Positions 32,671 through 42,109 of a DNA stretch of 64,000 bases are shown piece by piece. The position numbers and the translations under genes are program-made. The DNA lies in the NCBI GenBank assembly GCA_963841065.1, contig CAWJBI010000055.1, positions 115,979-179,978 on the forward strand. Direction: 5' to 3'. The stretch's first letter is position 1. The number at the start of each line of letters is the position of its first letter. The notes beneath the pieces were generated by a model. It was given only the letters and a program-made list of their open reading frames with translations. It had not been told where the DNA came from and made no database searches. The stretch is from M0108 sp963841065. Its GTDB lineage: Bacteria; Pseudomonadota; Gammaproteobacteria; Chromatiales; Chromatiaceae.

Positions 32671-33804
32671 ATGAACCAGGACCTTACCCAGGATCTGGCG
32701 GGCCAGGTCGCGGCGGCCCATGACGCGGGCCGGCCGCTGCGTATCCAGGGCGGCGCCAGCAAGACCTGGCTGGGGCGAGCCGTGGCGGGGGAGGCGCTGG
32801 AGGTCGCCGGCCATCGCGGCATCCTCAGCTACGAGCCGACCGAACTGGTGATCACCGCCAGGGCCGGTACGCCTCTGACCGAGATCAAGGCCGCCCTGGC
32901 CGAGCGCGGTCAGTGGCTGGCCTTCGAGCCGCCCCATTTTGACGCTCGCCCCGCTCCCGATGGCGGCCCGGGCGCTGACGCGGGCGCCACCTTGGGCGGG
33001 ACCATCGCCTGCGGCCTCTCGGGTCCCGCCCGGCCCTATGCCGGCGCCGCCCGGGACTTCGTCCTGGGGGTCAGGATCATCAATGGCCGCGGCGAGGTGC
33101 TGCGCTTTGGTGGCGAGGTGATGAAAAACGTCGCCGGCTACGACCTGTCGCGCCTCATGGTCGGGGCCCAGGGCACCCTGGGCGTCTTGCTGGAGGTCAG
33201 CCTCAAGGTGTTGCCGCGCCCGGCCACGGAGTTGACCCTGGCCCTCGACCTGACGGCGGGGGAGGCCATCGACCGCTTCAACCGCTGGGCGGGTCAGCCC
33301 TTGCCCCTGAGCGCGGCCTGCCATGACGGCGAACGGGCCTATGTCCGGCTCGCCGGCAGCGAGGCGGCGGTGCTGGCCGCTCACGCCCGGCTGGGGGGCG
33401 AGGCGGTGGAGGCGGGGGCCGATTTCTGGCGCGGCGTGCGCGAGTTGCGCCACGCCTTCTTCCAGCAGCCGGCCCCTCTGTGGCGCCTGTCCCTTCCGCC
33501 CACCGCGCCTCATGATCCCAGTCTGGGCCGCCAGTTCATCGACTGGGGCGGGGCCCTGCGCTGGGTCCAGGGTGAGCAACGCCAGTGGGCGGCGGCCCAG
33601 GCCGTGGGCGGCCACGCCACCTATTACGGCCGCGGGCCCGCCGGCCAGCCAGGCGTTCAGGCGGGTGGCCAGGCTGGCGATCCGCCGGGTGGGCAGGTCT
33701 TCCAGCCCCTGCCGCCCGCCCTGCTGGCCCTCCACCAACGCCTCAAGGCCGCCCTCGATCCGCGCGGCATCCTTAATCCTGGCCGCCTCTATCCGGATTT
33801 ATAG
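32671..33804 (+). CDS. glcE: Glycolate oxidase FAD-binding subunit GlcE
   Basis: 377-residue second FAD subunit: a short FAD_binding_4 domain (about 15-190) with GGASKTWLG, TEIKAALAERGQWLAFEPP, GATLGGTIACGLSGP and VMKNVAGYDLSRLMVG, and a short C-terminal part ending ALDPRGILNPGRLYPDL. The start is ATG 32671 behind a strong GGGGGGGAG site; the open frame back to 32632 is not needed. It follows glcD after a 214-base gap in which I see no gene, and precedes glcF by two bases. Confidence 0.92.
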   Translation: MNQDLTQDLAGQVAAAHDAGRPLRIQGGASKTWLGRAVAGEALEVAGHRGILSYEPTELVITARAGTPLTEIKAALAERGQWLAFEPPHFDARPAPDGGPGADAGATLGGTIACGLSGPARPYAGAARDFVLGVRIINGRGEVLRFGGEVMKNVAGYDLSRLMVGAQGTLGVLLEVSLKVLPRPATELTLALDLTAGEAIDRFNRWAGQPLPLSAACHDGERAYVRLAGSEAAVLAAHARLGGEAVEAGADFWRGVRELRHAFFQQPAPLWRLSLPPTAPHDPSLGRQFIDWGGALRWVQGEQRQWAAAQAVGGHATYYGRGPAGQPGVQAGGQAGDPPGGQVFQPLPPALLALHQRLKAALDPRGILNPGRLYPDL

Positions 33805-33806
33805 GT

Positions 33807-35054
33807 ATGCAGACCCAACTGGCCGATTTTATCCGTGACAGTCACCAGGGCCAGGAGGCGGACGCCATCCTGAGGTCCTGTGTGCACTGCGGTTTCTGCA
33901 CCGCCACCTGTCCCACCTACCAGCTCCTGGGCGATGAACTGGACGGACCCCGGGGCCGCATCTATCTGATCAAGCAGGTTCTGGAAGGCCAGACCCCCAG
34001 CCGCAAGACCCAGCTCCACCTGGATCGCTGTCTGACCTGCCGCTCCTGCGAGACGACCTGCCCCTCCGGCGTGCGCTATGGCCGTCTGGTCGATATCGGC
34101 CGCGCCGCCGTCGAGGCCGCCGTGCCGCGCCCCTGGGACGAGCGGCTGGCGCGGCGCCTGCTGCGCTGGCTGGTGCCCTCGCGGGTGCGCTTCGGCCTCT
34201 TTCTCGGCCTTGGCCAGTTGTTTCGGCCCCTGCTGCCGGCGAGCCTCAAGGCCAAGGTGCCGCCGCGCCGGGTCGCCGGCCCCTGGCCGACCGCCCCGCG
34301 GCCGCGCACCCTGCTGGCCCTCGCCGGCTGTGCCCAGGCGGCGGCGACCCCCGATACCAACGCCGCCGCGGCGCGGGTCCTCGACCGCTTGGGCATCCGC
34401 CTCCTCGAGGCCCCGCGGGCGGGTTGTTGCGGGGCCCTGCCGCACCACCTGGGCGCGGAGGAGGAGGCCCTGGCCATGATCCGGCGCAACATCGACGCCT
34501 GGTGGCCCCAGGTCGAGGCCGGTGCCGAGGCCATCCTGGTGACCGCCAGCGGTTGCGGGGCCATGGTCAAGGATTATGGCGCCCTGCTCGCCGAGGACCC
34601 GGTCTATGCCGACAAGGCGGCCCGGATCGCCGCCCTGGCTCGGGATCCGAGCGAGGTGCTGGCGGTCGAGTTGGCCCGCCCGGAGGTCGCGCTGCCCCGG
34701 CCGGGGGCCGGGCGTAAAATCGCCTTTCATTCCCCCTGCAGCCTGCAGCACGGGCAGAAGTTGCCGGGTCTGGCCGAGGGCCTGCTGACCCGGCTGGGCT
34801 ACGAGTTGACCCCGGTGGCCGACGGCCACCTGTGCTGCGGCTCGGCGGGCAGCTATTCCCTGCTGCAACCGACGCTGGCGCGGCAACTGCGTGACAACAA
34901 GCTCGCCAGCCTGGCCGCCGGCGGCCCTGAGTGCATCGCCACCGCTAATGTCGGGTGTCAGTTGCACCTGGAGTCCGGCACCCGGTTACCCGTGCGGCAC
35001 TGGATCGAGCTGGTTGACGAGGTTTTGGCCGCAAGCCCGGCGGCGCCGACCTGA
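33807..35054 (+). CDS. glcF: Glycolate oxidase iron-sulfur subunit GlcF
   Basis: 415 residues. Two 4Fe-4S ferredoxin motifs near the N-terminus (CVHCGFCTATCP and CLTCRSCETTCP) are followed by two CCG domains (GCCGALPHH and CCGSAGSYSLLQP) as in the heterodisulfide reductase-type redox subunits. It carries electrons from the GlcD/GlcE flavins to the quinone pool. It starts two bases after glcE, so translation is coupled. An imperfect hairpin at about 35076-35101 downstream may end the operon, though no T-run follows directly. Confidence 0.93.
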   Translation: MQTQLADFIRDSHQGQEADAILRSCVHCGFCTATCPTYQLLGDELDGPRGRIYLIKQVLEGQTPSRKTQLHLDRCLTCRSCETTCPSGVRYGRLVDIGRAAVEAAVPRPWDERLARRLLRWLVPSRVRFGLFLGLGQLFRPLLPASLKAKVPPRRVAGPWPTAPRPRTLLALAGCAQAAATPDTNAAAARVLDRLGIRLLEAPRAGCCGALPHHLGAEEEALAMIRRNIDAWWPQVEAGAEAILVTASGCGAMVKDYGALLAEDPVYADKAARIAALARDPSEVLAVELARPEVALPRPGAGRKIAFHSPCSLQHGQKLPGLAEGLLTRLGYELTPVADGHLCCGSAGSYSLLQPTLARQLRDNKLASLAAGGPECIATANVGCQLHLESGTRLPVRHWIELVDEVLAASPAAPT

Positions 35055-35153
35055 GGCCCTTTGGCGGGCTTCCTTGAAATGGGCCCCCGCGGCCCGATTT
35101 CAGCCACCATTCCATCCCATACTTTTTTCTCATTCCTTAACAGAGGTCAGCCA

Positions 35154-35480
35154 ATGGACGTCCTGGAGCGTATCGATCAGCAGGTCAAGGGTAATGCCGT
35201 CGTCATCTTCATGAAGGGCACCCCCCAGTTTCCCCAGTGCGGCTTCTCCATGCGCGCCGCCGCCGCCCTCAAGGAGTGCGGTGTCCCCTTTGCCTACGTC
35301 AACGTCCTCCAGGATATGGAGATCTTCGAGAACCTGCCCCGTTACGCGGACTGGCCGACCTTTCCCCAGATCTACATCGATGGCGAACTGGTCGGGGGAT
35401 GCGACATCACCCTGGAACTCCATGCCACGGGTGAACTCAAGTCCCTGGTGGCATCTGCGGCGGCCAAGGCCACGGCCTGA
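35154..35480 (+). CDS. grxD: Monothiol glutaredoxin, Grx4 family
   Basis: 108-residue cytoplasmic glutaredoxin with the monothiol active site CGFS (about residues 30-33), KGTP before it, WPTFPQIYI and GGCDI, as in Grx4/GrxD proteins that bind a [2Fe-2S] cluster with glutathione and BolA and carry clusters to targets. Start ATG 35154 after AGAGG; an upstream in-frame ATG at 35061 gives 31 unrelated residues. It is a single gene between glcF and cytochrome b561. Confidence 0.94.
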   Translation: MDVLERIDQQVKGNAVVIFMKGTPQFPQCGFSMRAAAALKECGVPFAYVNVLQDMEIFENLPRYADWPTFPQIYIDGELVGGCDITLELHATGELKSLVASAAAKATA

Positions 35481-35564
35481 TCGGCTGGCGCGAGCGACCT
35501 GGCCGGACCGGCGGCCGGGTGACGACCACTTGATCCCGGGTGCCTGTCACACGAGGAAACTGCT

Positions 35565-36122
35565 ATGTCCGAGGCCGATCGCTACACCCTGGTTCAACGC
35601 CTACTGCACTGGCTCCTGGCCCTGCTGGTGATTCCCGCCCTGGGGGTGGGTATGACCCTGGGCTGGCTGGGGTTCGAGGGCGCCCGGGATGCCTTTGGAA
35701 TGGAGGTGACCAATGCCCTCTACACCGGTCACAAGACCATCGGGGTGCTGATTCTGGCCCTGATGACCCTGCGTCTGGTGCTGCGCCTGACCCTGGGCGC
35801 CCCGCCCCCCGTACCAACCCTGACCTGGTTCGAGCGCCTGGCCAGCCAGGTGGTCCATGCCTTGATTTACCTGGTTCTCCTGGCCCAGCCCATCGTCGGG
35901 TGGCTGGCGACGGCGGCCGGGGGTTATCCGGTTCAGTTCTTCGCCTGGACCTTGCCCGGGCTGATCGCCAAGGACACGGACCTGAGCGAGAAGCTGTTCG
36001 AGTTGCACGGCCTGCTGGGCTGGGCTCTGCTCGCCTTGCTGGCGCTCCACATTGGGGCCGCGATCATGCATGGGTTCCTCAAGCGCGACGGCGTGATCCG
36101 GCGCATGAGCCTGTTCCGGTGA
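35565..36122 (+). CDS. Cytochrome b561 family protein
   Basis: 185-residue inner-membrane protein with four hydrophobic helices and the expected heme-ligand histidines: LHWLLALLVIP in helix 1, GHKTIGVLIL in helix 2, HALIYLVLLAQPIVGW in helix 3 and HGLLGWALLALLALHIGAAIMHGF in helix 4. Members bind two b hemes and pass electrons across the membrane, some from superoxide to quinone. Start ATG 35565 after GAGGAAA. The donor and acceptor are unknown. It lies between the glutaredoxin gene and the RibD-type gene. Confidence 0.88.
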   Translation: MSEADRYTLVQRLLHWLLALLVIPALGVGMTLGWLGFEGARDAFGMEVTNALYTGHKTIGVLILALMTLRLVLRLTLGAPPPVPTLTWFERLASQVVHALIYLVLLAQPIVGWLATAAGGYPVQFFAWTLPGLIAKDTDLSEKLFELHGLLGWALLALLALHIGAAIMHGFLKRDGVIRRMSLFR

Positions 36123-36300
36123 GGGTGATCCGGCGGTGATGGCCTCGATGCCAAGGGGCATTGTATCGAGGTGGCCCGCGGTGCCTCCCCGCCCCGTGGA
36201 TGAGCTCCGGTCATTCCGGAAGGCCTGGGACCGACTCTCCGGCAAACCACGGGTCCCTCACCCGGGCGTGGCTAGCCGATGATGGCGGCGCCCAGTTCCA

Positions 36301-37260
36301 GTGGCCCGGCCGGTGCCAAGCTTGGGTGCCGAGGCCGCCACCGCCTGGTTGGCCCTCCTGGGCGCCTACAACCTGGCCCGGCGTGGGACCCTGCCCACGG
36401 GCCCTGTCACCTTCGCGGCGGATGAGCGGCTGGGTCTGCTACCCCTGGCCGAGGCGGCGACCCAGGCCTTGCTCGCCTGGGTACCGGCGTCCGGCTGGCA
36501 GGTGGCGGGTCCTGTCCAGGGGGAGGCCCGGGCCCTGCTCGAGCTCTATCTGCCGCTGCTGCCCCGCCAGCCCGAGGAGACCCTGACCCTGGGCCATCTC
36601 GGCCAGAGCCTCGACGGCTACATCGCCACGGTCCGGGGCGAGTCCTGCTTCGTGACGGGGCCGGAAAATATCCTGCACCTGCATTGCCTGCGGGCCCTCT
36701 GTGATGCCGTCCTGGTGGGGGCGGAGACGGTGGCCGCCGACGACCCCCGCCTCACCACCCGGCTGGTCCCGGGTGACAACCCCGTCAGGGTGGTGCTCGA
36801 CCCTCGTCGCCGGCTGCCGGTGGAGCGCCGCGTCTTCCAGGACGGCGCGGCGCCGACCCTCCTGGTGTGCGCCGAGGGGCAGGCGGGGCCGGGGCGTCTG
36901 GGCCAGGCGGAGGTGCTGGCGGTGCCCGCCCAGCAGGGGCGCCTGCGGTTGGACGCCCTGGTGGCGGCGCTCCATCGGCGCGGGCTGCGCCGCCTCTTCG
37001 TCGAGGGCGGTGGCCTGACGGTGTCCAGCTTCCTGGGCGCTGGGCTGCTGGATCGCCTGCAGGTGGCGGTGGCGCCCCTCCTGATCGGCGCCGGCCGCCG
37101 CGGCCTGAGCCTACCGGCACCCGACGCCTTGGGGGACTGCCTGCGCCCCCCGTGCCGGGTCTTCCGCATGGGCGCCGACATCCTGTTCGACAGCGAGCCC
37201 CGGGCCAATCCGGGGGGCGAGGCGGGGGGCGCCAGCCCTGGCCTTGCCCGGATTCGCTGA
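36301..37260 (+). CDS. RibD C-terminal domain reductase
   Basis: 319 residues. The first 100 are not assigned. The remainder is a RibD_C/dihydrofolate-reductase fold: LGQSLDGYIA, RALCDAVLVGAETVAADDPRLTTR, LFVEGGGLTVSSFLGAGLLDRL and VAPLLIGAGRRG. RibD_C enzymes reduce the ribosyl group of a pyrimidine or related nucleotide with NADPH. No deaminase domain is present, so it is not riboflavin RibD itself. The start is uncertain: GTG 36301 is the first in-frame codon here. An ATG at 36282 in another frame could be the true start if one base is wrong. It is the first gene of a run including a pterin-synthase homologue. Confidence 0.78.
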   Translation: MARPVPSLGAEAATAWLALLGAYNLARRGTLPTGPVTFAADERLGLLPLAEAATQALLAWVPASGWQVAGPVQGEARALLELYLPLLPRQPEETLTLGHLGQSLDGYIATVRGESCFVTGPENILHLHCLRALCDAVLVGAETVAADDPRLTTRLVPGDNPVRVVLDPRRRLPVERRVFQDGAAPTLLVCAEGQAGPGRLGQAEVLAVPAQQGRLRLDALVAALHRRGLRRLFVEGGGLTVSSFLGAGLLDRLQVAVAPLLIGAGRRGLSLPAPDALGDCLRPPCRVFRMGADILFDSEPRANPGGEAGGASPGLARIR

Positions 37261-37446
37261 GTCAGGGTTTGGGAGCAATCGGAGCCCCTTCAGCCGGCTG
37301 TGGTAGCCCCGCGGTTCTATACCCAGAGCCCGCCAAACTTCGGCATTCAGCCGACCCTAATTCCCAAAAACTCATGGAGGTTCTGAAGGAAGCTCGCCAG
37401 GTCTGAATCACGTCTTTAATGAATCCTCGCCGAGGGACTCGGATCA

Positions 37447-38241
37447 TGACCGCTCCGCATCCAGCCCAGCACCCTGACCGGGACCTGGCGCGCAGCGCCC
37501 GCGCCAACGGCCTCGCCGGCCTCGCTCTGACCCTGGGTCTGGGTCTGGCGCTCGTCGAGGTCCTGGGGCTGGGCGGCTACCTTCGTCCCCAAGGCCCTGG
37601 CCGCCTACGGGCTGATCCTCTTGATGCTCATGCGCTTTCTCCCGCTGCATCGGCCGCGGACCCGGCTGGGGCCGGCCAATCAGGTGACGCTCCTGCGCGG
37701 GGTCCTGACCGCCCTGCTGATCGCCCTGGCCGGGGAAGGGGCGAGCGGGGGGCAGGGCGCGGGCCTGGCCTGGACCGCCTTCGCCCTGGCCCTGATCGCC
37801 ACGGCCCTGGACGGGGTCGATGGCTGGCTCGCCCGGCGGCATGGCTGGACCAGTCCCCTGGGCGCCCGCCTCGACATGGAGGTGGATGCCCTGCTGGTGG
37901 CGGGGCTGGCGCTGCTGCTCTGGACCCTGGATCGCGCCGGGGCCCTGGGTCCTGGCCGCCGGGGCCATGCGCTATCTCTTTGTGGCGGCGGGCGCCTTCT
38001 GGCCCTGGCTGCGCCAGCCCCTGCCGCCGAGCCGGCGCCGCCAGGCCATTTGCGTGGCCCAGGTCCTGACCCTCACCCTGGCCCTGGCGCCCATCCTGCC
38101 CGCGGCCTGGGCCGGGGCGGTGGCGGCTATCGGTTTGGGGCTCCTCGTGCTACTCCTTCGCCGTGGATATTGTCTGGCTCGCCCGGCGGCCGGCCCCCCT
38201 GGTCGTCCCGGCGACCCAGGTCCGCACCCCTGGTGCCGCCG
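37447..38241 (+). CDS. CDP-alcohol phosphatidyltransferase family protein, frameshifted
   Basis: About 260 residues over three or four frames. The catalytic motif DGVDGWLARR followed at the right spacing by G-x3-D-x3-D (GARLDMEVD) is complete, so it should transfer a CDP-activated lipid or polyol group onto an alcohol at the inner membrane. Several hydrophobic helices flank it, ending SFAVDIVWLARRP. Indels near 37585, 37945 and 38155 are required. No clear stop separates it from the sulfatase-like gene; I place the border at the ATG at 38242. A true fusion cannot be excluded. Confidence 0.65.
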
Positions 38242-40027
38242 ATGGCCCGTCCTGGACGGCCTGGCGCCCCTGGCTGGGGCTGGCCGCTGCCCTCTGGTTG
38301 CTCAACGCGGCCCTGAGCTTCCAGGGACGCTGGCCGACCCTCTGGGTGGAGTGGCGCTGGGAACTGGCCCCGGAGATTGCCTTCCTGGTCCTGGCCTTGG
38401 GCGGGATCGCGGGGATCTGGGGAGGGCGGCCGTCGCGGGGCCTGATCGCTGGCCTCGCCGGGCTTCTGACCCTGCTGGTCCTGGGTCGCTACCTGGCGGT
38501 GATGGCCCCGGCCCTCTACGGGCGACCCATCGACCTGATCGCCGATGCCCGCTATCTGCCCGAGGTGATCCCCATGCTGGCCCAGGCGGCGCCCTGGCCC
38601 CTGTTGCTGGGCCTGCCGCTGGCGCTTCTGCTCCTGCTGGGGATCATCTTTGTCGGCCTGCGCTGGGCCCTGGGGCGGGTGGCGGCGGCCCTGGGGGCGG
38701 TCGCCCCGCGCCGGCTGCTGATACTGCTCGGCGGGGTCACGTTCGCCGCCTACCTGGTGGGGTTGGCGAGTCCAGGCCTGGCCTGGGGGCCGGGGTTCTC
38801 ACGCCCGGTAAGCCTGGCCCTGGCCGAACAACTCCGCCTGGTCCCCAAGCCTCGAGCCCAAGCCTCGGACGCAGCGGACCATAGCCTCGGACGCCCAGCC
38901 CCGAAGGCCCAGGCCCGGGCAGGCGCGCCGGGGCCGCCACCGAGCCCCCGGCTCGACTCCGACCTCGGCCGGGTGCGGGGGGCCCATGTCGTCATCCTCT
39001 TCGCCGAGTCCTATGGGGCGGCGACCTTCGACCAGCCCCACCTGGCGGCGGCCCTGGCCCCCGCCCGCGCCGACCTGGCCGCCGCCCTGGCGGAGACCGG
39101 GCGCGGGGCGGTCTCGGCCTGGGTGCGGTCGCCGACCTTCGCCGGCGGCTCCTGGCTCGCCCACGCCAGCCTCCTGGCCGGGGTGGAGGTGCGGGGGGAC
39201 GACGACTACAACCGCTTGCTGACGCAGTCGCGGGAGACCCTGGTCCAGCCCTTCGCCCGGGCCGGGTATCGCACCCTGGGGGTGATGCCGGGACTGCAGG
39301 TACGCCTGGCCCGAGGGTGCCTTCTATGGCTACGACGCCATCCTGGACGCCCCGGCCCTCGATTACCCCGGCCCGGCCCTGGGCTGGTGGCGTATCCCGG
39401 ACCAGTTCGCCCTGGCCCGGCTGGACGCGACGGAGCTGAGGGCGGGCGATGGCCAGCCGCGCCTCGCCGTCTTTCCCACCATCAGCTCCCATGCCCCCTT
39501 TCGGCCCACGCCGCCTTACCAGCCGGACTGGGGCCGCATCCTCACCGCGGACCCCTTCGACCTGGCGGAGATCAAGCAGGAGCTCACCCCGGCGGGGGGC
39601 GAGGAGTGGGTCTTGTCGGACCTCGGGCCCGCCTATGGGGACGCGGTGGCCTATCTGTTGCGGGTCGTCGCCGGCTGGCTGCGGCTCCGGCCCGACCTGG
39701 ATCTGGTGCTGCTGGTGCTCGGGGACCACCAGCCCCTGGCCGCCGTCAGCGGCGAGGGGGCCTCCTGGGAGGTCCCGGTCCACCTCATCACCCAGCGGGC
39801 GGAGGTCCGGGACGGCCTTCCTGGCGGAGGGTTTTGTCCCGGGCCTGGTCCCCCGGCGCCCGGCCCTGGGCGGCATGGCGGATCTCACCCAGGCCTTGCT
39901 GCGGGCCTTCGGCTCAGGTCCCGCCGGCGACATCCGCGCGCCAGGCGTAGACGTCCCCGGAGCCCTGGGTCAGGCGGGCGAGGGCGGCCCGCATCCCGGC
40001 GGCGTCCAGCCAGCGGGCCCAGGCTAG
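38242..40027 (+). CDS. Membrane sulfatase/LtaS-like hydrolase, frameshifted
   Basis: About 590 residues. The N-terminal 200 form four to five membrane helices. A proline- and alanine-rich linker (about 215-240) follows, then an alkaline-phosphatase-superfamily sulfatase domain: HVVILFAESYGAATFD, a Thr in RSPTFAGGSWLAH at the nucleophile region, TISSHAPFRP and LLVLGDHQPLA. Proteins of this build often move phospho-groups onto glycans or lipids in the periplasm, rather than remove sulfate. Shifts occur just after the start, near 39305 and near 39820. The last frame runs to 40027, overlapping the convergent FkbM gene by about 110 bp, so the true C-terminus is uncertain. Confidence 0.65.
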
Positions 40028-40678
40028 CTGGTGGCTCTCGCCGGGGGAGCTGTTGTAGCGATACTCCCCCAGGGCCTCCAGCCGGTCCACGCAGGCCAGG
40101 GCCCGGTCCCGGGCCGCCGTCAGGTATTCGAAGGAGAGGGCGGGCGGGGGCCGGGAGAGGCCGGCGAGGACCTCCCCCTCCAGGCCCTCCACGTCGATCT
40201 TGACGAAGTCCGGCATGCCGAAGCGCCGGATCAGCTCGTCCAGGGTCGTCACCCGCACCTCCCCGGCCTGGCGCCAGCGCACGCCGCGAAAGTCGGGCCC
40301 CCGGCCAACCTCCTCGGCCCAGGCGGCGGAGAGGGTGGTGACGGTGGGGTGGCGATCGCTCACCCAGAGGGGCGCCTGCCCCGGCCGGGCGCCGACCGCC
40401 TCCGGGACCAGGGTCACCGCCGGGTCGCGGCCGTAGAGCAGGGACAGGACCCGCAGCAGGTCCGGCTGGGGCTCCACCGCGACGACCCGGGCGCCCAGGG
40501 CGCGCCAGCACTTCACCCGATTGCCCACATGGGCACCGATGTCGAAGCCCAGGGCGTCGGGCCCCAGGAAGGGGGCGTAGAGGCGGGCAAGCCGCCGGTT
40601 GCGCAGGGGATTGCCGTAGTAGAGGCCCAGGGAACGGGCCAGGCCGAGGGCGCGGGCGATGCGGTGGGTGCTGGCCAT
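39914..40678 (-). CDS. FkbM-family SAM methyltransferase
   Basis: 254 residues from ATG 40678 (MASTHRIARALGLARSLGLYYG). A SAM-binding core is visible (FDIGAHVGNRVKCWRALGARVVAVEPQP) together with the FkbM signature VTTLDELIRRFGMPDFVKIDVEGLEGEVLAGL. These enzymes O-methylate sugars or polyketide-type hydroxyls. It is the only minus-strand gene inside this biosynthetic run and is convergent with the sulfatase-like gene. The frame upstream to 40747 is not needed. Confidence 0.87.
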   Translation of the reverse strand: MASTHRIARALGLARSLGLYYGNPLRNRRLARLYAPFLGPDALGFDIGAHVGNRVKCWRALGARVVAVEPQPDLLRVLSLLYGRDPAVTLVPEAVGARPGQAPLWVSDRHPTVTTLSAAWAEEVGRGPDFRGVRWRQAGEVRVTTLDELIRRFGMPDFVKIDVEGLEGEVLAGLSRPPPALSFEYLTAARDRALACVDRLEALGEYRYNSSPGESHQLAWARWLDAAGMRAALARLTQGSGDVYAWRADVAGGT

Positions 40679-41074
40679 GGGTGTTAAAGGGATCTGGCAG
40701 TGGGCTGGGCCTCCGCAGCCTTGATCCGGGGGAGGTGTTCCCCTCACCCGAAGGCAACGAAGAGGGTCCGGCGACTATACCAAAGAGGGTGCCAAAGGGG
40801 AGATCGCCGGCCCTGGCGGCGGACCCCATCAGACGCATCTGGGCCAGCCTGGCGGGTTTGGCCACACGGTTGGGCCGACGCAGCCTCATCGGCTAGACTG
40901 TGAGCCACCGAAATTTTGATCAGGGCGGCAAGACCCCGGCCATGGCCATGAAAACCTTATCGACCGTGACGCGCCAAGTCCATCCCTGGGCCGAGTGCGA
41001 GGGGAGAGTCGGCGGCCAATCCTGCCAGGCTGGCGATGCCGGAGCGGCTGGCGCTGGAGGCTCCCTAGACCATC
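40679..41074. other. Divergent gap in the biosynthetic cluster
   Basis: 396 bases without a credible gene, between the divergent FkbM gene and the dehydrogenase gene. Promoters for both directions should lie here. I could not pick out a convincing -35/-10 pair, operator or riboswitch-like fold by eye. Confidence 0.35.
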
Positions 41075-42097
41075 ATGGCGCCTAGCCCCGCCCCTATTGG
41101 CGCCGGTCCCCGGACCGAGGCCTCCCCCCTGGCGGCGGAGGCCTATTGGCTCCTCGCCCCCGGCCAGGGCGAGATCCGGACCGAGACCTTGCCCGGGCTC
41201 GGGCCCGGGGATGCCCAGGTCCGGACCCTTTACAGCGGCATCAGCCGGGGCACCGAGTCCCTGGTCTTCCGGGGCGAGGTGCCGCCCAGCGAGTTCCAGG
41301 CCATGCGCGCCCCCTTTCAGGTGGGCGATTTTCCCGGCCCGGTCAAGTACGGCTATTGCAGCGTGGGGCTGGTGGAGTCCGGCCCCGCGGACCTGCTCGG
41401 GCGGCGGGTCTTCTGCCTTTACCCTCACCAGACCCGCTACCGGGTCCCGGTCGCGGCGCTCCAGCTCCTCCCGGAGGAGGTGCCACCGGGTCGCGCCGTG
41501 CTGGCCGCCAACCTGGAGACCGCCGTCAACGGCCTTTGGGACGCCGCGCCCCGGGTGGGGGACCGCATCGCCGTCATCGGGGGCGGGACCCTGGGTTGCT
41601 TGGTGGCCTGGCTCGCCGGTCGCATCCCGGGTTGCCAGGTCGAGCTCATCGATACCAACCCGCGGCGGGCCCGCATCGCCGCTGCCCTGGGGGTGGCCTT
41701 CGCCGCCCCGGCCTCGGCGACCCCGGAGGCGGATCGGGTGATCCACGCCAGTGGCTCCGCCGCCGGCCTCGCCCTGGGGCTGCGCCTGGCGGGCTTCGAG
41801 GCGACGGTGCTGGAGCTGTCCTGGTATGGCACCCGGGAGGTGGCGCTGCCCCTGGGGGAGGCCTTCCACCACCGCCGCCTGACCCTGCGCTCCTCCCAGG
41901 TGGGGAGCGTCGCCACCGCCCAACGGGCGCGCTGGGATTACCGCCGCCGCATGGGGCTGGCCCTGTCCCTCCTGACGGACCCGGCCCTGGATGGGCTCAT
42001 CACCGGCGAGGACGCCTTCAACCAACTGCCCCAGGTCCAGGCCCGACTGGCCCGCGACCCCGGCGACACCCTGATGCACCGCATCCGTTACGACTAA
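41075..42097 (+). CDS. Medium-chain dehydrogenase, BchC-like, lacking the usual zinc cysteine
   Basis: 340 residues of the zinc-type alcohol dehydrogenase superfamily with a Rossmann motif IAVIGGGTLGCLVAW (about 165-180). At the place where classical enzymes have SGICGTD with the catalytic-zinc Cys, this one has YSGISRGTES, as in bacteriochlorophyllide dehydrogenase BchC and relatives, so catalytic zinc is doubtful. Start ATG 41075. It precedes the pterin-synthase homologue by 12 bp, so they are co-expressed. Substrate unknown; context suggests oxidation of a pterin- or sugar-linked hydroxyl. Confidence 0.8.
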   Translation: MAPSPAPIGAGPRTEASPLAAEAYWLLAPGQGEIRTETLPGLGPGDAQVRTLYSGISRGTESLVFRGEVPPSEFQAMRAPFQVGDFPGPVKYGYCSVGLVESGPADLLGRRVFCLYPHQTRYRVPVAALQLLPEEVPPGRAVLAANLETAVNGLWDAAPRVGDRIAVIGGGTLGCLVAWLAGRIPGCQVELIDTNPRRARIAAALGVAFAAPASATPEADRVIHASGSAAGLALGLRLAGFEATVLELSWYGTREVALPLGEAFHHRRLTLRSSQVGSVATAQRARWDYRRRMGLALSLLTDPALDGLITGEDAFNQLPQVQARLARDPGDTLMHRIRYD

Positions 42098-42109
42098 GGG
42101 AATCCGACC

